A DNA stretch of 64,000 bases from Dermacoccus abyssi (GTDB lineage: Bacteria > Actinomycetota > Actinomycetes > Actinomycetales > Dermatophilaceae). Location of the stretch: assembly GCF_003515945.1 (NCBI RefSeq), contig NZ_QWLM01000004.1, forward strand, positions 124,001 to 188,000, in the 5' to 3' direction. The number at the start of each line of letters is the position of its first letter. Positions within the stretch are counted from its first letter, which is position 1. Positions 18,611 to 29,364 of this stretch are shown here, piece after piece. Made by a program: the position numbers and the translations under genes. The notes beneath the pieces were generated by a model that was given only the letters and a program-made list of their open reading frames with translations, ran no database searches and had not been told where the DNA came from.

Positions 18611-18694
18611 AGGGCGTGGGATTTGAACCCACGATGGGCGTAAACCCATAGCGGTTTTCAAGACCGCCGCACTAGGCCACTATGCGAGCCCTCC
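18605..18694 (-). tRNA. tRNA-Ser (anticodon TGA)
   Basis: The acceptor GGAGGGC pairs with GCCCTCC. The anticodon arm GCGGT-CTTGAAA-ACCGC gives TGA. There is a long variable arm (ATGGGTTTACGCCCAT), the T arm has GGTTCAAATCC, and CCA is encoded at 18605-18607. Confidence 0.95.
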
Positions 18695-18816
18695 TCGTGT
18701 GACCACGGCCCACCCCGAAAGGCGTGCCGTAGCGAGGAACCATGCTACGCCCCCTGGCGAAAAGCCGCGGATTCGGTAGGGTGACAAGCAAGTTACGACT
18801 ACGAAGGAGCCACACC

Positions 18817-19194
18817 ATGATGAGCAAGGTTTCATTCCTCGCCGGCGCCGCCGTCGGTTACGTCTTCGGCACCCGTGCCGGGGAGAAGCGCTACGAGCAG
18901 ATCAAGAAGCAGGCCGACAAGGCCTGGCAGAACCCGGCGGTCCAGGAGAAGGTCACCGCCGCAACCGAGCAGGTCAAGACGAAGGCACCCGCCGTCGCTG
19001 CTGCCGTCGGCCAGAAGGCTGCCGACGCGGGCAAGAGCGCGGGCCAGGCTGCTGCCGCCAAGGCCGGCGACGCCAAGGACTCCGTCGCGAACCGCGGCGA
19101 CAAGGACCTGCCGGAGACCATCCACCGCGGCGAGGACGGCGAACTCCACGCCGACACGAGCGGTTTCGGCCCCGGCGGCGAGAAGCTTCCCTGA
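18817..19194 (+). CDS. YtxH-like small membrane-anchored helical protein
   Basis: This 125-residue protein begins with a short hydrophobic segment containing SFLAGAAVGYVFGTRAGEKR, the YtxH-family hallmark (glycine zipper followed by basic residues). A long Ala/Lys-rich amphipathic helix and a polar tail follow. Function in the family is unclear; a stress-linked envelope role is often supposed. AAGGAG lies 7 bases before the ATG at 18817; ATG 18820 is an alternative. A TAGGGT box lies at about 18776. Confidence 0.75.
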   Translation: MMSKVSFLAGAAVGYVFGTRAGEKRYEQIKKQADKAWQNPAVQEKVTAATEQVKTKAPAVAAAVGQKAADAGKSAGQAAAAKAGDAKDSVANRGDKDLPETIHRGEDGELHADTSGFGPGGEKLP

Positions 19195-19271
19195 CCCCTC
19201 CGGGTCGTACGCCCAACTTCCGACTACGACGCTTCGTGAAGCACTCCGAGTCGGTTTTCACCCCTTCGGGC

Positions 19272-19300
19272 GCGACATTTCGCGGCGCATCGCGTAGATT
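19272..19300 (+). promoter_or_regulatory. Promoter of the HU gene
   Basis: GCGACA at 19272-19277 and TAGATT at 19295-19300 are 17 bases apart, about 75 bases before the HU start, in an otherwise gene-free 182-bp gap. Confidence 0.45.
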
Positions 19301-19376
19301 CGCAGACAACGCGGCCTAACGCGGGGCCTTCGGGGAACCGTTCCGGCTGCGACAGGTTAGAGAAGAGGATTCATCC

Positions 19377-19652
19377 ATGAACCGCAGTGATCTTGCCAGC
19401 ACCATCGCCCAGCGCACCGGCGTCAGCGTCAAGGACGCCTCCGCCGTCATCGCCGGCCTGAACGACGTCATCATCGAGGCCGTCGGCCGCGGCGAGAAGA
19501 TCCAGCTCCCGGGTCTGCTCACGATCGAGCGCGTCGAGCGCGCCGCCCGCACGGGCCGCAACCCGCAGACGGGCGCCGAGATCGAGATCCCGGCCGGCTA
19601 CGCCGCCAAGGTCACGGCAGGCTCCAAGCTCAAGGCTGCTGCCAAGGGCTGA
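19377..19652 (+). CDS. hup: HU family nucleoid protein
   Basis: This 91-residue DNA-bending protein has the family layout of dimerising helices (MNRSDLASTIAQRTGVSVKDA) and a beta arm with the signature GRNPQTGAEIEIPA. It lacks the long Lys/Ala-rich tail of the mycobacterial HupB type. AGAGGA precedes the ATG. A strong hairpin follows the stop. Confidence 0.95.
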   Translation: MNRSDLASTIAQRTGVSVKDASAVIAGLNDVIIEAVGRGEKIQLPGLLTIERVERAARTGRNPQTGAEIEIPAGYAAKVTAGSKLKAAAKG

Positions 19653-19667
19653 CCCAACGCCTGACAC

Positions 19668-19705
19668 ACGAAGGGGCCCGCGCCGACACGGCGCGGGCCC
19701 TTCGT
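19668..19705. terminator. Terminator between hup and fprA
   Basis: ACGAAGGGGCCCGCGCC pairs with GGCGCGGGCCCTTCGT (one bulged G) around a short loop. It lies between the convergent hup and fprA genes and can serve both. Confidence 0.8.
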
Positions 19706-19740
19706 CATGCTCTAACGTCGGACCTGACGATGAGCTCGGG

Positions 19741-21102
19741 TCAAGAAGCCACCTGCTCCGCGTGCGCGCGACCGGCCGCGATCATGTCCTCGCGCGACAC
19801 GATCTTCACGCGCTCGCGGCCCGCGCCCGCGCCGAGCGCGATCTCCTGCGCGTCCAAGCGCTCCCAGTCGTCCCACAGCGTCACGTCGACACCGCTGTCG
19901 AGCAGGTGACGCAGCAGCGCGTCCTCGTCGTCGACGGCCGGCGCCACGAGCGACGGCAGGTCCTCGAGCAGGCAACGGATCGTCTCCGACGCGTCCGACT
20001 TCGTGTGGCCGATGAGGCCCACAGGGCCGCGCTTGATCCAACCCGTCACGTACGTCGCTGCAATCGGCTCTCCGGACTCGTCGAGCACGCGGCCGGCCTC
20101 GTTCGGCACGACGCCGCGGGCGTCGTCGAAGGGCACGTTCTGCAGCGGCGACGAGTAGTACCCGACGGCGCGGTACACGGCCTGCACGTCCCAGTCGATC
20201 GTCTCCCCCGTGCCGCGCACGTTGCCGTCGCCGACGAACTCGGTGCGCTCGGTGCGCAACCCCGTTACGGCATCCTCACCGAGCACCTCGACCGGCGCCT
20301 GGCAGAGGTGGATGTGGATGCGGTGCGGCGCCCCGGTGGGCTCGGTGTCGAGGTACTTGAGCAATGTGTTGACGACGAGCTTCGTCGACTTGCTCGCGTT
20401 GATCGCCGCCTGGCCGGCCTCGTCGATCTCGAAGCCCTCCGGCTCGACGATGACGTCGACGCTCGGCGAGTGCGACAGCTCGCGGAACTCCATCGGCGTG
20501 AACTTCAGCTGCGCCGGGCCACGGCGAGCGAACACGTGGACGTCCGTCGCCTCGTTGAGCGCGAGGCCCTGGTAGACGTTGTCCGGGATCTCCGTGGTGA
20601 GCTGCTCGTCCGCGGGCTTGGCGAGCATGCGGGCGACGTCGAGGGCCACGTTGCCGGCACCGATGACGGCGACGCTCTTCGCCGTGAGCGGCCAATCGCG
20701 CGGGGCGTCCGGGTGACCGTCGTACCAACTGACGAAATCCGCGGCGCCGTAGCTGCCCGGAAGGTCGATTCCCGGGATCTCGAGCGGGCGGTCCGAGGAC
20801 GCACCGGTGGAGAAGATCACCGCGTCGTAGTGCTGCTGCAGACGCTCGAGGTCGACGTCCGTGCCGTAGTCGACGTTGCCGATGAAGCGGATGCGATCCC
20901 CCGAGAGCACCCGCCGCAGCGCCTTGACGATCTCCTTGATCCGCGGGTGATCGGGCGCCACCCCGTAGCGCACGAGCCCGTACGGAGCCGGAAGTCGGTC
21001 GAAGATGTCGACCGTCGCACTCTCGTGCTCCTTGGTGAGGATGTCGGCCGCGTAGATTCCTGCGGGGCCGGCACCGATGATCGCTACGCGTGGTGCGCGC
21101 AC
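19741..21102 (-). CDS. fprA: Ferredoxin/adrenodoxin-type NADP reductase
   Basis: This 453-residue FAD protein shuttles electrons between NADPH and ferredoxin, as mycobacterial FprA does. The FAD motif VAIIGAGPAGIYAAD starts at residue 6. RLPAPYGLVRYGVAPDH is the family hallmark. The NADP motif is VAVIGAGNVALDVARML, and GWIKRGPVGLIGHTKSDA is near the end. The GTG at 21102 has AAGGAGG about 5 bases upstream. It lies after cysE on the same strand and could supply reductant to ferredoxin-dependent reactions such as sulfite reduction, which is only an inference. Confidence 0.93.
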   Translation of the reverse strand: MRAPRVAIIGAGPAGIYAADILTKEHESATVDIFDRLPAPYGLVRYGVAPDHPRIKEIVKALRRVLSGDRIRFIGNVDYGTDVDLERLQQHYDAVIFSTGASSDRPLEIPGIDLPGSYGAADFVSWYDGHPDAPRDWPLTAKSVAVIGAGNVALDVARMLAKPADEQLTTEIPDNVYQGLALNEATDVHVFARRGPAQLKFTPMEFRELSHSPSVDVIVEPEGFEIDEAGQAAINASKSTKLVVNTLLKYLDTEPTGAPHRIHIHLCQAPVEVLGEDAVTGLRTERTEFVGDGNVRGTGETIDWDVQAVYRAVGYYSSPLQNVPFDDARGVVPNEAGRVLDESGEPIAATYVTGWIKRGPVGLIGHTKSDASETIRCLLEDLPSLVAPAVDDEDALLRHLLDSGVDVTLWDDWERLDAQEIALGAGAGRERVKIVSREDMIAAGRAHAEQVAS

Positions 21103-21165
21103 ATGACCTCCTTGGTCGGGAGGTTCACCCCGAGGTGACGGGGTGAACCGTCGGATGGGGTGCGT

Positions 21166-21774
21166 TCAGATGTAGAGCGCGGGGTCCGTGAACGGGTCGA
21201 CGGCAGGTGCCTGGGGCACCCGAACCTTCGCCGGAACACCCACCGCGACGCCCGTGGCCGGGACGTCCTTGACGACGACGGCGTTGGCGCCCACCTGAGC
21301 GCCGTTGCCGACGACGACGGGCCCGAGGATGCGGGCACCCGCGCCGACCGTGACGCCGTCACCGAGCGTGGGATGACGCTTGACCTTGGCCAGCGTGCGC
21401 CCACCGAGGTTGACCCCGTTGTAGAGCATGCAGTCGTCGCCGACCTCGCTCGTCTCACCGATGACAACGCCCATGCCGTGATCGATGAAGAAGCGTCGAC
21501 CGATCGTCGCGCCCGGGTGGATCTCGACGCCGGTGACGGCGCGCGTCACCTGCGAGCCGAGGCGCGCGGGCAGCTTCCAGCGCCCGCCGCGCCGCCACAT
21601 GGCGTGTGTGACGCGGTGGCTCCACACGGCGTGCAGACCGGGCGACGCGAGCGCCATCTCGAGGCGCGAGCCGCCCGCGGGGTCGCGTGCCAGCGCAGCG
21701 TCGACGTCCTCGGCCATGGTTTGGGCCACGGCCTTGCCTGCGTCACGCACGCGCGTGAGTGGGTTCTTCGCCAC
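21166..21774 (-). CDS. cysE: Serine O-acetyltransferase
   Basis: This 202-residue hexapeptide-repeat enzyme makes O-acetylserine from serine and acetyl-CoA. The left-handed helix region includes [24 protein letters not shown] and [22 protein letters not shown], with the catalytic His in IDHGMG. Its size fits the short EpsC/SrpH-like class. The GTG at 21774 follows GGAGG. It lies 78 bases after cysK, its pathway partner, on the same strand. Confidence 0.93.
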   Translation of the reverse strand: MAKNPLTRVRDAGKAVAQTMAEDVDAALARDPAGGSRLEMALASPGLHAVWSHRVTHAMWRRGGRWKLPARLGSQVTRAVTGVEIHPGATIGRRFFIDHGMGVVIGETSEVGDDCMLYNGVNLGGRTLAKVKRHPTLGDGVTVGAGARILGPVVVGNGAQVGANAVVVKDVPATGVAVGVPAKVRVPQAPAVDPFTDPALYI

Positions 21775-21852
21775 CGTTCCTCCTCGTCAGGTCACCAGTG
21801 AAGCGACCGGCCTTGAGGGTCAACCCCTCGAAGGCCGGTCGTCTTCCCGACA

Positions 21853-22782
21853 TCAGTCGTCGAGGACGCCCTCGAACAGGATGGTCGACAGGTAGCGCTC
21901 ACCGAAGCTCGGGATGATGACGACGATCGTCTTGCCCTCGTTCTCGGGACGAGCGGCGACCTGCGAGGCGGCGTAGAGCGCGGCGCCCGAGGAGATACCC
22001 GTGAGGAGGCCTTCCTCGGTGGCGGCCTTGCGCGCCCATTCGACGGAGGTGGCGGCGTCGACGTCGATGACCTCGTCGTAGATCTCACGGTTGAGGATCT
22101 CGGGCACGAAGTTGGCGCCGAGGCCCTGGATCTTGTGCGGGCCGGCCTGACCACCGTTGAGGATGGCCGACTCGGCCGGCTCGACGGCGATCATCTGCAC
22201 CTCGGGCTTGCGCTCCTTGAGCACCTCACCGACGCCCGTGATCGTGCCGCCCGTGCCGATGCCCGCGACGACGATGTCGACGGCGCCGTCGGTGTCGCGC
22301 CAGATCTCCTCGGCCGTCGTGCGGCGGTGCACCTCGGGGTTGGCCGTGTTGGCGAACTGACGGGCGAGGACGGCGCCACGCTCCTCGGCGATGGCCTCGG
22401 CCTTCGCGACGGCGCCCTTCATGCCCTCCGAGCCCGGGGTGAGCACGAGCTCGGCGCCGAAGCCCTTGAGCAGCGCGCGGCGCTCCTTCGACATCGTCTC
22501 CGGCATCGTGAGGACGACGTCGTAGCCCTTCGCAGCGCCGACCATCGCGAGCGCGATACCCGTGTTGCCCGAGGTGGCCTCGACGATCGTGCCGCCCGGC
22601 TTCAGCTCACCGGAGGCCTCCGCGGCCTCGATGATCGCCTTGCCGATGCGGTCCTTGACGGACGCGCCGGGGTTGTTGAACTCGAGCTTCGCGGCCACCG
22701 TGGCGCCCGAGTCGATGATGCGGTTGATCCGCACGAGCGGCGTGTTGCCGATGGCCTGGGTGACGTCGTCGAGGATGGGCAT
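21853..22782 (-). CDS. cysK: Cysteine synthase A (O-acetylserine sulfhydrylase)
   Basis: This 309-residue PLP enzyme joins O-acetylserine and sulfide to make cysteine. The PLP lysine is K43 in [12 protein letters not shown]. The substrate loop [13 protein letters not shown] and the phosphate-binding GTGGTITG are present. CGGAGG lies before the ATG. TATGCT about 60 bases upstream may be the -10 box. The cysK-cysE order gives a two-step cysteine pathway. Confidence 0.96.
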   Translation of the reverse strand: MPILDDVTQAIGNTPLVRINRIIDSGATVAAKLEFNNPGASVKDRIGKAIIEAAEASGELKPGGTIVEATSGNTGIALAMVGAAKGYDVVLTMPETMSKERRALLKGFGAELVLTPGSEGMKGAVAKAEAIAEERGAVLARQFANTANPEVHRRTTAEEIWRDTDGAVDIVVAGIGTGGTITGVGEVLKERKPEVQMIAVEPAESAILNGGQAGPHKIQGLGANFVPEILNREIYDEVIDVDAATSVEWARKAATEEGLLTGISSGAALYAASQVAARPENEGKTIVVIIPSFGERYLSTILFEGVLDD

Positions 22783-22944
22783 GCGGGCTGACCTCCGTGT
22801 GATCCGAGTGAGCGGGATGATTAGAACTGCTTATGAGCATACCAACGTGTGGTTATCGCGAAACCTTCCCCCGAGGGCTTCACTTCCTTTAGCACACGGG
22901 GGCGTGACTAATTCCCGGGTGACATGTGATGGTGCATCCCAGCA

Positions 22945-22972
22945 GTTACGCGCCGGTAACGCCGTTTAGACT
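22945..22972 (+). promoter_or_regulatory. etfD promoter with TTAC-N6-GTAA palindrome
   Basis: GTTAC-GCGCCG-GTAAC (22945-22960) is a perfect inverted repeat covering the -35 region. TAGACT (22967-22972) is the -10 box, 7 bases before the ATG, which points to a leaderless transcript. The same TTAC-N6-GTA pattern precedes the acyl-CoA dehydrogenase at 29995. Confidence 0.55.
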
Positions 22973-22979
22973 GAGGCGC

Positions 22980-25304
<2,325 letters not shown>

Positions 25305-25325
25305 TCGCTCCAGCACGGCTGACAT

Positions 25326-25364
25326 GAGGCGTGGCACCCACCGATTCGGTGGGTGCCACGCCTC
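25326..25364. terminator. Terminator after etfD
   Basis: Perfect 17-base arms (25326-25342 with 25348-25364) enclose loop GATTC and are followed by GTTGTT. Confidence 0.85.
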
Positions 25365-25492
25365 GTTGTTGCCGGTTTTCGTTCACAGGAGGTGACGGCT
25401 GTGGGCTCCTTCACTCGGGCCGGGCGGGCCCTTCCACAGGCCGCTCGAGGCGGCACATGACGAGGCGGTGAGCGCTTCGTAACGTCGCGGGC

Positions 25493-25855
25493 ATGAGCAG
25501 CCTCGCAGACGACATCAGGGCCCAGGCGCGGGTGGCCCGTACGGTCGGCACCTCTTTGTCGACGACCGCATCGAACACCCGCACGAAGATCACGACGATG
25601 CACTGGAAGTCGACGTCGGCCGACTTCTGCCGTCAGAAGCTGACGGAGTTCACGCGGATCATGGATCAGCGCAGCGCTGACGCACATGCCCTCGCCATCA
25701 CGATCGATAAGCACGCCGCGAGCGTCGAATCCCGCGTCGACACGCTCGAGACGATCGTCGGGTTGCCCGGCCGTGCGGTGGACGCCGTCACTGGCCCGCC
25801 CACGCATTCGCGCCCCATCCCCACCGAGGCCATCCGGGGTGGTGCGGCCCGATGA
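25493..25855 (+). CDS. Small helical protein, WXG100-like, first gene of the lipase cassette
   Basis: This 120-residue, largely alpha-helical protein contains a Trp at the expected hairpin position (MHWKSTSADF, near residue 37) and a following long helix (KLTEFTRIMDQRSADAHALA). This is the general look of WXG100/Esx-like proteins exported by type VII secretion, although the Gly of W-x-G is replaced by Ser. TAACGT lies 7 bases before the ATG (leaderless). Its stop overlaps the next start (ATGA at 25852), so it is coupled to the two downstream genes. The Esx-like role is inferred from shape and context. Confidence 0.55.
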   Translation: MSSLADDIRAQARVARTVGTSLSTTASNTRTKITTMHWKSTSADFCRQKLTEFTRIMDQRSADAHALAITIDKHAASVESRVDTLETIVGLPGRAVDAVTGPPTHSRPIPTEAIRGGAAR

Positions 25856-26238
25856 ACGTCGAGACGAGCACCCGCCCGCAGTTGTCGGTGAGGGTGGATG
25901 TCGGTGACGAGTCGACGACGCGCACGTGTCACGTCGCAGAGGGAACGTTTGACGTCGGCACGGCGCGCGGAACCTACGAGAGCGTCGCGGTCGAGGAGAT
26001 CATCGCGCACCTGACGTGCGACATCACGGCGGCTGGGCCGGACGCGACGTGCGCCGTGGCGGCCGTCGTCACCGCCGACGAGGGCATCCACGTCTACGCA
26101 CTCGCCGAACGACGCGATGGCGTCTGGACCGACCGTCGTCAGCCACTCAAGCCGGTCGAAACGACGTGGGAGGACGTTCGTAGCGGCATCGTCCTGGCCG
26201 CGCTCGATCTGCTCGCGGCGCAAGGGGTGACGTCGTGA
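25852..26238 (+). CDS. Unknown 128-residue protein, middle gene of the lipase cassette
   Basis: I do not recognise this protein. It appears to be alpha/beta with no signal peptide or membrane helix. The central strand-rich part (CDITAAGPDATCAVAAVV) is followed by a C-terminal helix (GIVLAALDLLAAQG). It overlaps the gene before it by ATGA and the gene after it by GTGA, so all three are made together. By position it could be a chaperone, adaptor or immunity protein for the lipase-like protein; none of these is shown by the sequence. Confidence 0.55.
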   Translation: MNVETSTRPQLSVRVDVGDESTTRTCHVAEGTFDVGTARGTYESVAVEEIIAHLTCDITAAGPDATCAVAAVVTADEGIHVYALAERRDGVWTDRRQPLKPVETTWEDVRSGIVLAALDLLAAQGVTS

Positions 26239-27692
26239 GGGCGCCGGACGGCCCGTCGTCCGTCGCTTTCACGGTCCACGGCCCGAGCGCCTCGCACGTC
26301 GACGCGAAGCTGTCCGACCTGCGGCTCACCGCCGCAACCTTCCGCACGGTCGCCGACGAGTGTGACGGTCATTTCTCCACCGTCTTCACCATCGAGTGGA
26401 ACCTGCCCTTCCGCGGCGATGTCCTGTCGCCGGGCACGAGCGCGGCGTGTGCGAAGGCCATCCTCGGCCTGACCATCGGCAAGCAGGGCCTGATGGCCGC
26501 GCAGGTGCGCGCCAGCATCATGGCGGCGTTCCTCGACTACTCGGTCAAGACCTACGAGGACGCAGAGCTGATCGCGGGTCAGTTCGTCGACCGGCTAGCC
26601 CTCCCCGCCGACCTCGTCATGACCGGCCTGAAGCTCAACCACGTCATCGCGGATGCCATCTCGGGCAAGGACGTCGATCTGGCCACGATCCAACGCGAGG
26701 CACCCGATGCCATCGACATGGTCGTCCAGGTCGTCTCCGATGTGCTGCCCGGCCCCTACGCCCAGGACATCACGGCCCTGCACGCCGCCACGATCGTTCT
26801 CACAGGCGTCCCGAAACGCGTGGGCACCCGACTGACGTCCGACCCGAACTCGGCGACCAAGGCACCGGAGGTGCGGAGCGTGAGCGAGGCGGCCGGGCGT
26901 ATCCCGGAGCTCTACAAGAACCCCGAGAACGCCGGGCACATCCAGGTGCAACGCGTCGTCGATCCGACAACGGGTCAGGGGGCGTGGACGCTCATCCTGC
27001 CGGGCACCTCGACGTTCGCGCCGAACGGCAAGAACGGTTTCAACGGCAACGGCAACCTCTACGCCGCAGCCGGCCGCCAGAGTCCGGTCGAAGCTGCGGC
27101 GCTGACGGCCCTGCGTCAGGCCATGGCGAAGGAAGGCGTGGCAGGCAAGGGCGAACCGGTCATCGTCCTCGGCCACTCGCAGGGTGGCATGGTGGCCACG
27201 AACATGGCGCGCCACCAGCAGAAGGGTGACATCAACATCACGCACGTCGTCACGTACGGCTCGCCGGTGGGACACCTCAAGGTGCCGCACAAGACCTCCG
27301 TGCTCAACGTCGAGAACTCGGCCGATCCCGTGCACCGGATCGACGGGCGCGCCAACGGAACCGGTGAACCGAACCGCACCCGGGTCGTGTTCACGGATCC
27401 AGGCTCGCTCACCGCGCCGGACGGCTCGACGGACAACCTCGAGGCGCACAGCATGGCGCGCTACAAGGACAACTACCAGGCCATCGTGGAACAGGTCAGG
27501 AGCCATCCCGAATCGCAGGTGGCGCAGTACGAGCACTCCACCGAGAAGTTCTTCACCGGCAACGCCCGCACCTACACATTCGATCTCGCAACGGTGGATC
27601 CGTCCTCCGAGGCGAAGCCCTCACAACCGCCCCAGGGAAAGCCGGAGCCCTACCGTCCGTCGGGCGCGCTGCTCCCCTTGCGCAGCAGGTGA
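26235..27692 (+). CDS. Lipase-like alpha/beta hydrolase with N-terminal type VII-secretion-like helical region
   Basis: This 485-residue protein has a helical front half (residues 1-230) with long amphipathic segments such as GLMAAQVRASIMAAFLDYS, resembling Esx/LXG-type export regions. The back half is an alpha/beta hydrolase with nucleophile Ser315 in LGHSQGGM, likely Asp364 (NSADPVHRI) and His405 (EAHSMARY). There is no signal peptide, so export, if any, would need a specialised route. The GTG start overlaps the upstream stop. Its last 43 bases overlap the convergent hydrolase gene. A secreted lipase effector is the leading idea; a cytoplasmic lipase is the alternative. Confidence 0.65.
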   Translation: MRAPDGPSSVAFTVHGPSASHVDAKLSDLRLTAATFRTVADECDGHFSTVFTIEWNLPFRGDVLSPGTSAACAKAILGLTIGKQGLMAAQVRASIMAAFLDYSVKTYEDAELIAGQFVDRLALPADLVMTGLKLNHVIADAISGKDVDLATIQREAPDAIDMVVQVVSDVLPGPYAQDITALHAATIVLTGVPKRVGTRLTSDPNSATKAPEVRSVSEAAGRIPELYKNPENAGHIQVQRVVDPTTGQGAWTLILPGTSTFAPNGKNGFNGNGNLYAAAGRQSPVEAAALTALRQAMAKEGVAGKGEPVIVLGHSQGGMVATNMARHQQKGDINITHVVTYGSPVGHLKVPHKTSVLNVENSADPVHRIDGRANGTGEPNRTRVVFTDPGSLTAPDGSTDNLEAHSMARYKDNYQAIVEQVRSHPESQVAQYEHSTEKFFTGNARTYTFDLATVDPSSEAKPSQPPQGKPEPYRPSGALLPLRSR

Positions 27693-28561
27693 TCGATGAG
27701 GAACTGCGACGACTCCTTGTGCCAACGCATCGGCCGCCACAGCATGGCGTGCCAGCCCGGCAGATCGACGAACCGTGCGTCGCCACCGGCGGCGGTGATG
27801 CGCTCGACGAGATCGGCGGTCGCCGCCGGATCGGTGACGGTGTCCTGGCGTCCGTGGATACCGAGGAACGGCGTCGTGCCGAACGGCTCGGCCTCGTATT
27901 CGTCACTCGCCCAGGGCGCGAGCCCGACGACGGCCGCGAGGTCGTCGCCCTCGTCGCTCGTGGCGAGGTCGAGGGCCACGCGTCCGCCCATCGAGTGGCC
28001 GACGACGGCGAGGGGCAGCCCCGGGTACTGGCGGCGCAGCTCACGCAGCGCCCACCGGGCGTCCTGAACGGCCGGCTTCTCGGGCTCGTTCCAACCGCGC
28101 ACCGCGAGGCGCAGCACGGCTCCCCCGATCCGTCCGTGACTGCGACGCTCCACGTCGCGGGCGAAGGGGATGACGCGTAGGTAGGCCGGGTCGCCGCGGT
28201 ACATGGCGATGCTGGCGTTGACCTCCCCGCCGTGGATGAACAGGGCGACGGCCTCGGGATGCTTGGCTCGCGGCAACGACAGCACCGGACTCGCGGTGAC
28301 CGGCTTGCCGGAGCGCTTCGTCGTCGCGGGCCGACTGGGCGCCTCGACGGTGACGGCTTCGTCGTCGAGGGAGGCAACGTCGTCGTCCACGACCGAGCCG
28401 TCGGTGAGCAGGGAATCGGCCACGTCGTCGAGGGTGTCGGCCACGCGGTCGCCGAACTCGCTCTCGTCGACCGTTCGGGCCGGCGCGTCGGGCACCGGTT
28501 CGGAGCGCGGCGCTTCCGCAGCGCCCGACGACTTCGCGCTACTCGCCTCGGCGCCCGTCAC
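27650..28561 (-). CDS. Alpha/beta hydrolase
   Basis: This 303-residue protein has a low-complexity acidic/Ala front of about 85 residues and then a compact alpha/beta hydrolase domain. The nucleophile elbow is VVGHSMGGRVALDL, and the candidate acid and base are in IHGRQDTVTD and LPGWHAMLW. Substrate is unknown; the tight SMGG elbow fits a small esterase or lysophospholipase. The GTG lies 3 bases after the dcd stop, so it is probably co-transcribed with dcd. Confidence 0.8.
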   Translation of the reverse strand: MTGAEASSAKSSGAAEAPRSEPVPDAPARTVDESEFGDRVADTLDDVADSLLTDGSVVDDDVASLDDEAVTVEAPSRPATTKRSGKPVTASPVLSLPRAKHPEAVALFIHGGEVNASIAMYRGDPAYLRVIPFARDVERRSHGRIGGAVLRLAVRGWNEPEKPAVQDARWALRELRRQYPGLPLAVVGHSMGGRVALDLATSDEGDDLAAVVGLAPWASDEYEAEPFGTTPFLGIHGRQDTVTDPAATADLVERITAAGGDARFVDLPGWHAMLWRPMRWHKESSQFLIDHLLRKGSSAPDGR

Positions 28562-28564
28562 GGC

Positions 28565-29140
28565 TCAGACCGTGGTGTGGTGGAAGTTGGCGAAGCTGCG
28601 GCTGGCGGTGGGGCCACGCTGGCCCTGATAGTGCGAGCCGTACTGCGCGCTGCCGTAGGGGTGCTCGGCGGGCGAGGTGAGCTGGAAGAAGCACAGCTGG
28701 CCGATCTTCATGCCCGGCCACAGCTTGATCGGCAAGGTGGCGACGTTGCTCAACTCGAGGGTCACGTGCCCCGAGAAGCCCGGGTCGACGAAGCCGGCGG
28801 TCGCGTGCGTGAGCAGACCGAGGCGGCCCAGCGACGACTTTCCTTCGACGCGCGCCGCGACGTCGTCCGGCAGCGTGATCGTCTCGTACGTGGAGCCGAG
28901 CACGAACTCGCCGGGGTGAAGGATGAACGGCTCGTCGGGCTCGACCTCGACGAGGCGCGTGAGCTCGGGCTGCTCCTCGGCCGGGTCGATGAAGGGGTAC
29001 TTGTGGTTGTCGAACAGGCGGAACAACCGGTCGAGACGAACGTCGATGCTCGACGGCTGGATCATCGACGGGTCGAAGGGGTCGAGCACGACCCGCTCGT
29101 CGTCGATCTGTCGCTTGATGTCCCGGTCAGAAAGCAGCAC
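28565..29140 (-). CDS. dcd: dCTP deaminase
   Basis: This 191-residue trimeric enzyme converts dCTP to dUTP for thymidylate synthesis; in actinobacteria the bifunctional form can also release dUMP. The motif [22 protein letters not shown] holds the catalytic Glu/Arg/Ser region (Glu precedes KSSLGR), and [14 protein letters not shown] closes the active site. The GTG at 29140 is preceded by TACGGT 7 bases upstream (leaderless). Confidence 0.95.
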   Translation of the reverse strand: MLLSDRDIKRQIDDERVVLDPFDPSMIQPSSIDVRLDRLFRLFDNHKYPFIDPAEEQPELTRLVEVEPDEPFILHPGEFVLGSTYETITLPDDVAARVEGKSSLGRLGLLTHATAGFVDPGFSGHVTLELSNVATLPIKLWPGMKIGQLCFFQLTSPAEHPYGSAQYGSHYQGQRGPTASRSFANFHHTTV

Positions 29141-29255
29141 GTCTCACACCGTAGTCGACCGGCGTTCCGGGAGCAGGCGCCCGAGGCAGTCTGCTCGAAG
29201 AACGGCAACGGATCACTGCGCGGAGGGTCGGCGTGCACGCGTCCCCGCGACCCGC

Positions 29256-29261
29256 TAAAGT
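29256..29261 (+). promoter_or_regulatory. -10 box of tRNA-Gly
   Basis: TAAAGT lies 30 bases before the tRNA 5' end, the usual spacing for a tRNA promoter; the -35 box is not clear. Confidence 0.45.
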
Positions 29262-29290
29262 AGCGAAACGCCCCGGAAGTCCGGGGCCGT

Positions 29291-29364
29291 GCGGGCGTAG
29301 CTCAATGGTAGAGCGCCAGCTTCCCAAGCTGGACACGCGGGTTCGATTCCCGTCGCCCGCTCCA
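29291..29364 (+). tRNA. tRNA-Gly (anticodon CCC)
   Basis: The acceptor GCGGGCG pairs with CGCCCGC. The anticodon arm CCAGC-TTCCCAA-GCTGG gives CCC, and CCA is encoded at 29362-29364. It is followed at once, with no spacer, by the stop codon of the convergent Fur-family gene. Confidence 0.95.

Noticed and set aside
25326-25364. Hairpin after etfD as a further copy of the tRNA-linked element
   Set aside because: The loop (GATTC) and flanks lack the constant loop, linker and end blocks, so it is an ordinary terminator. The same holds for 13666-13700, 19668-19705 and 31859-31897.
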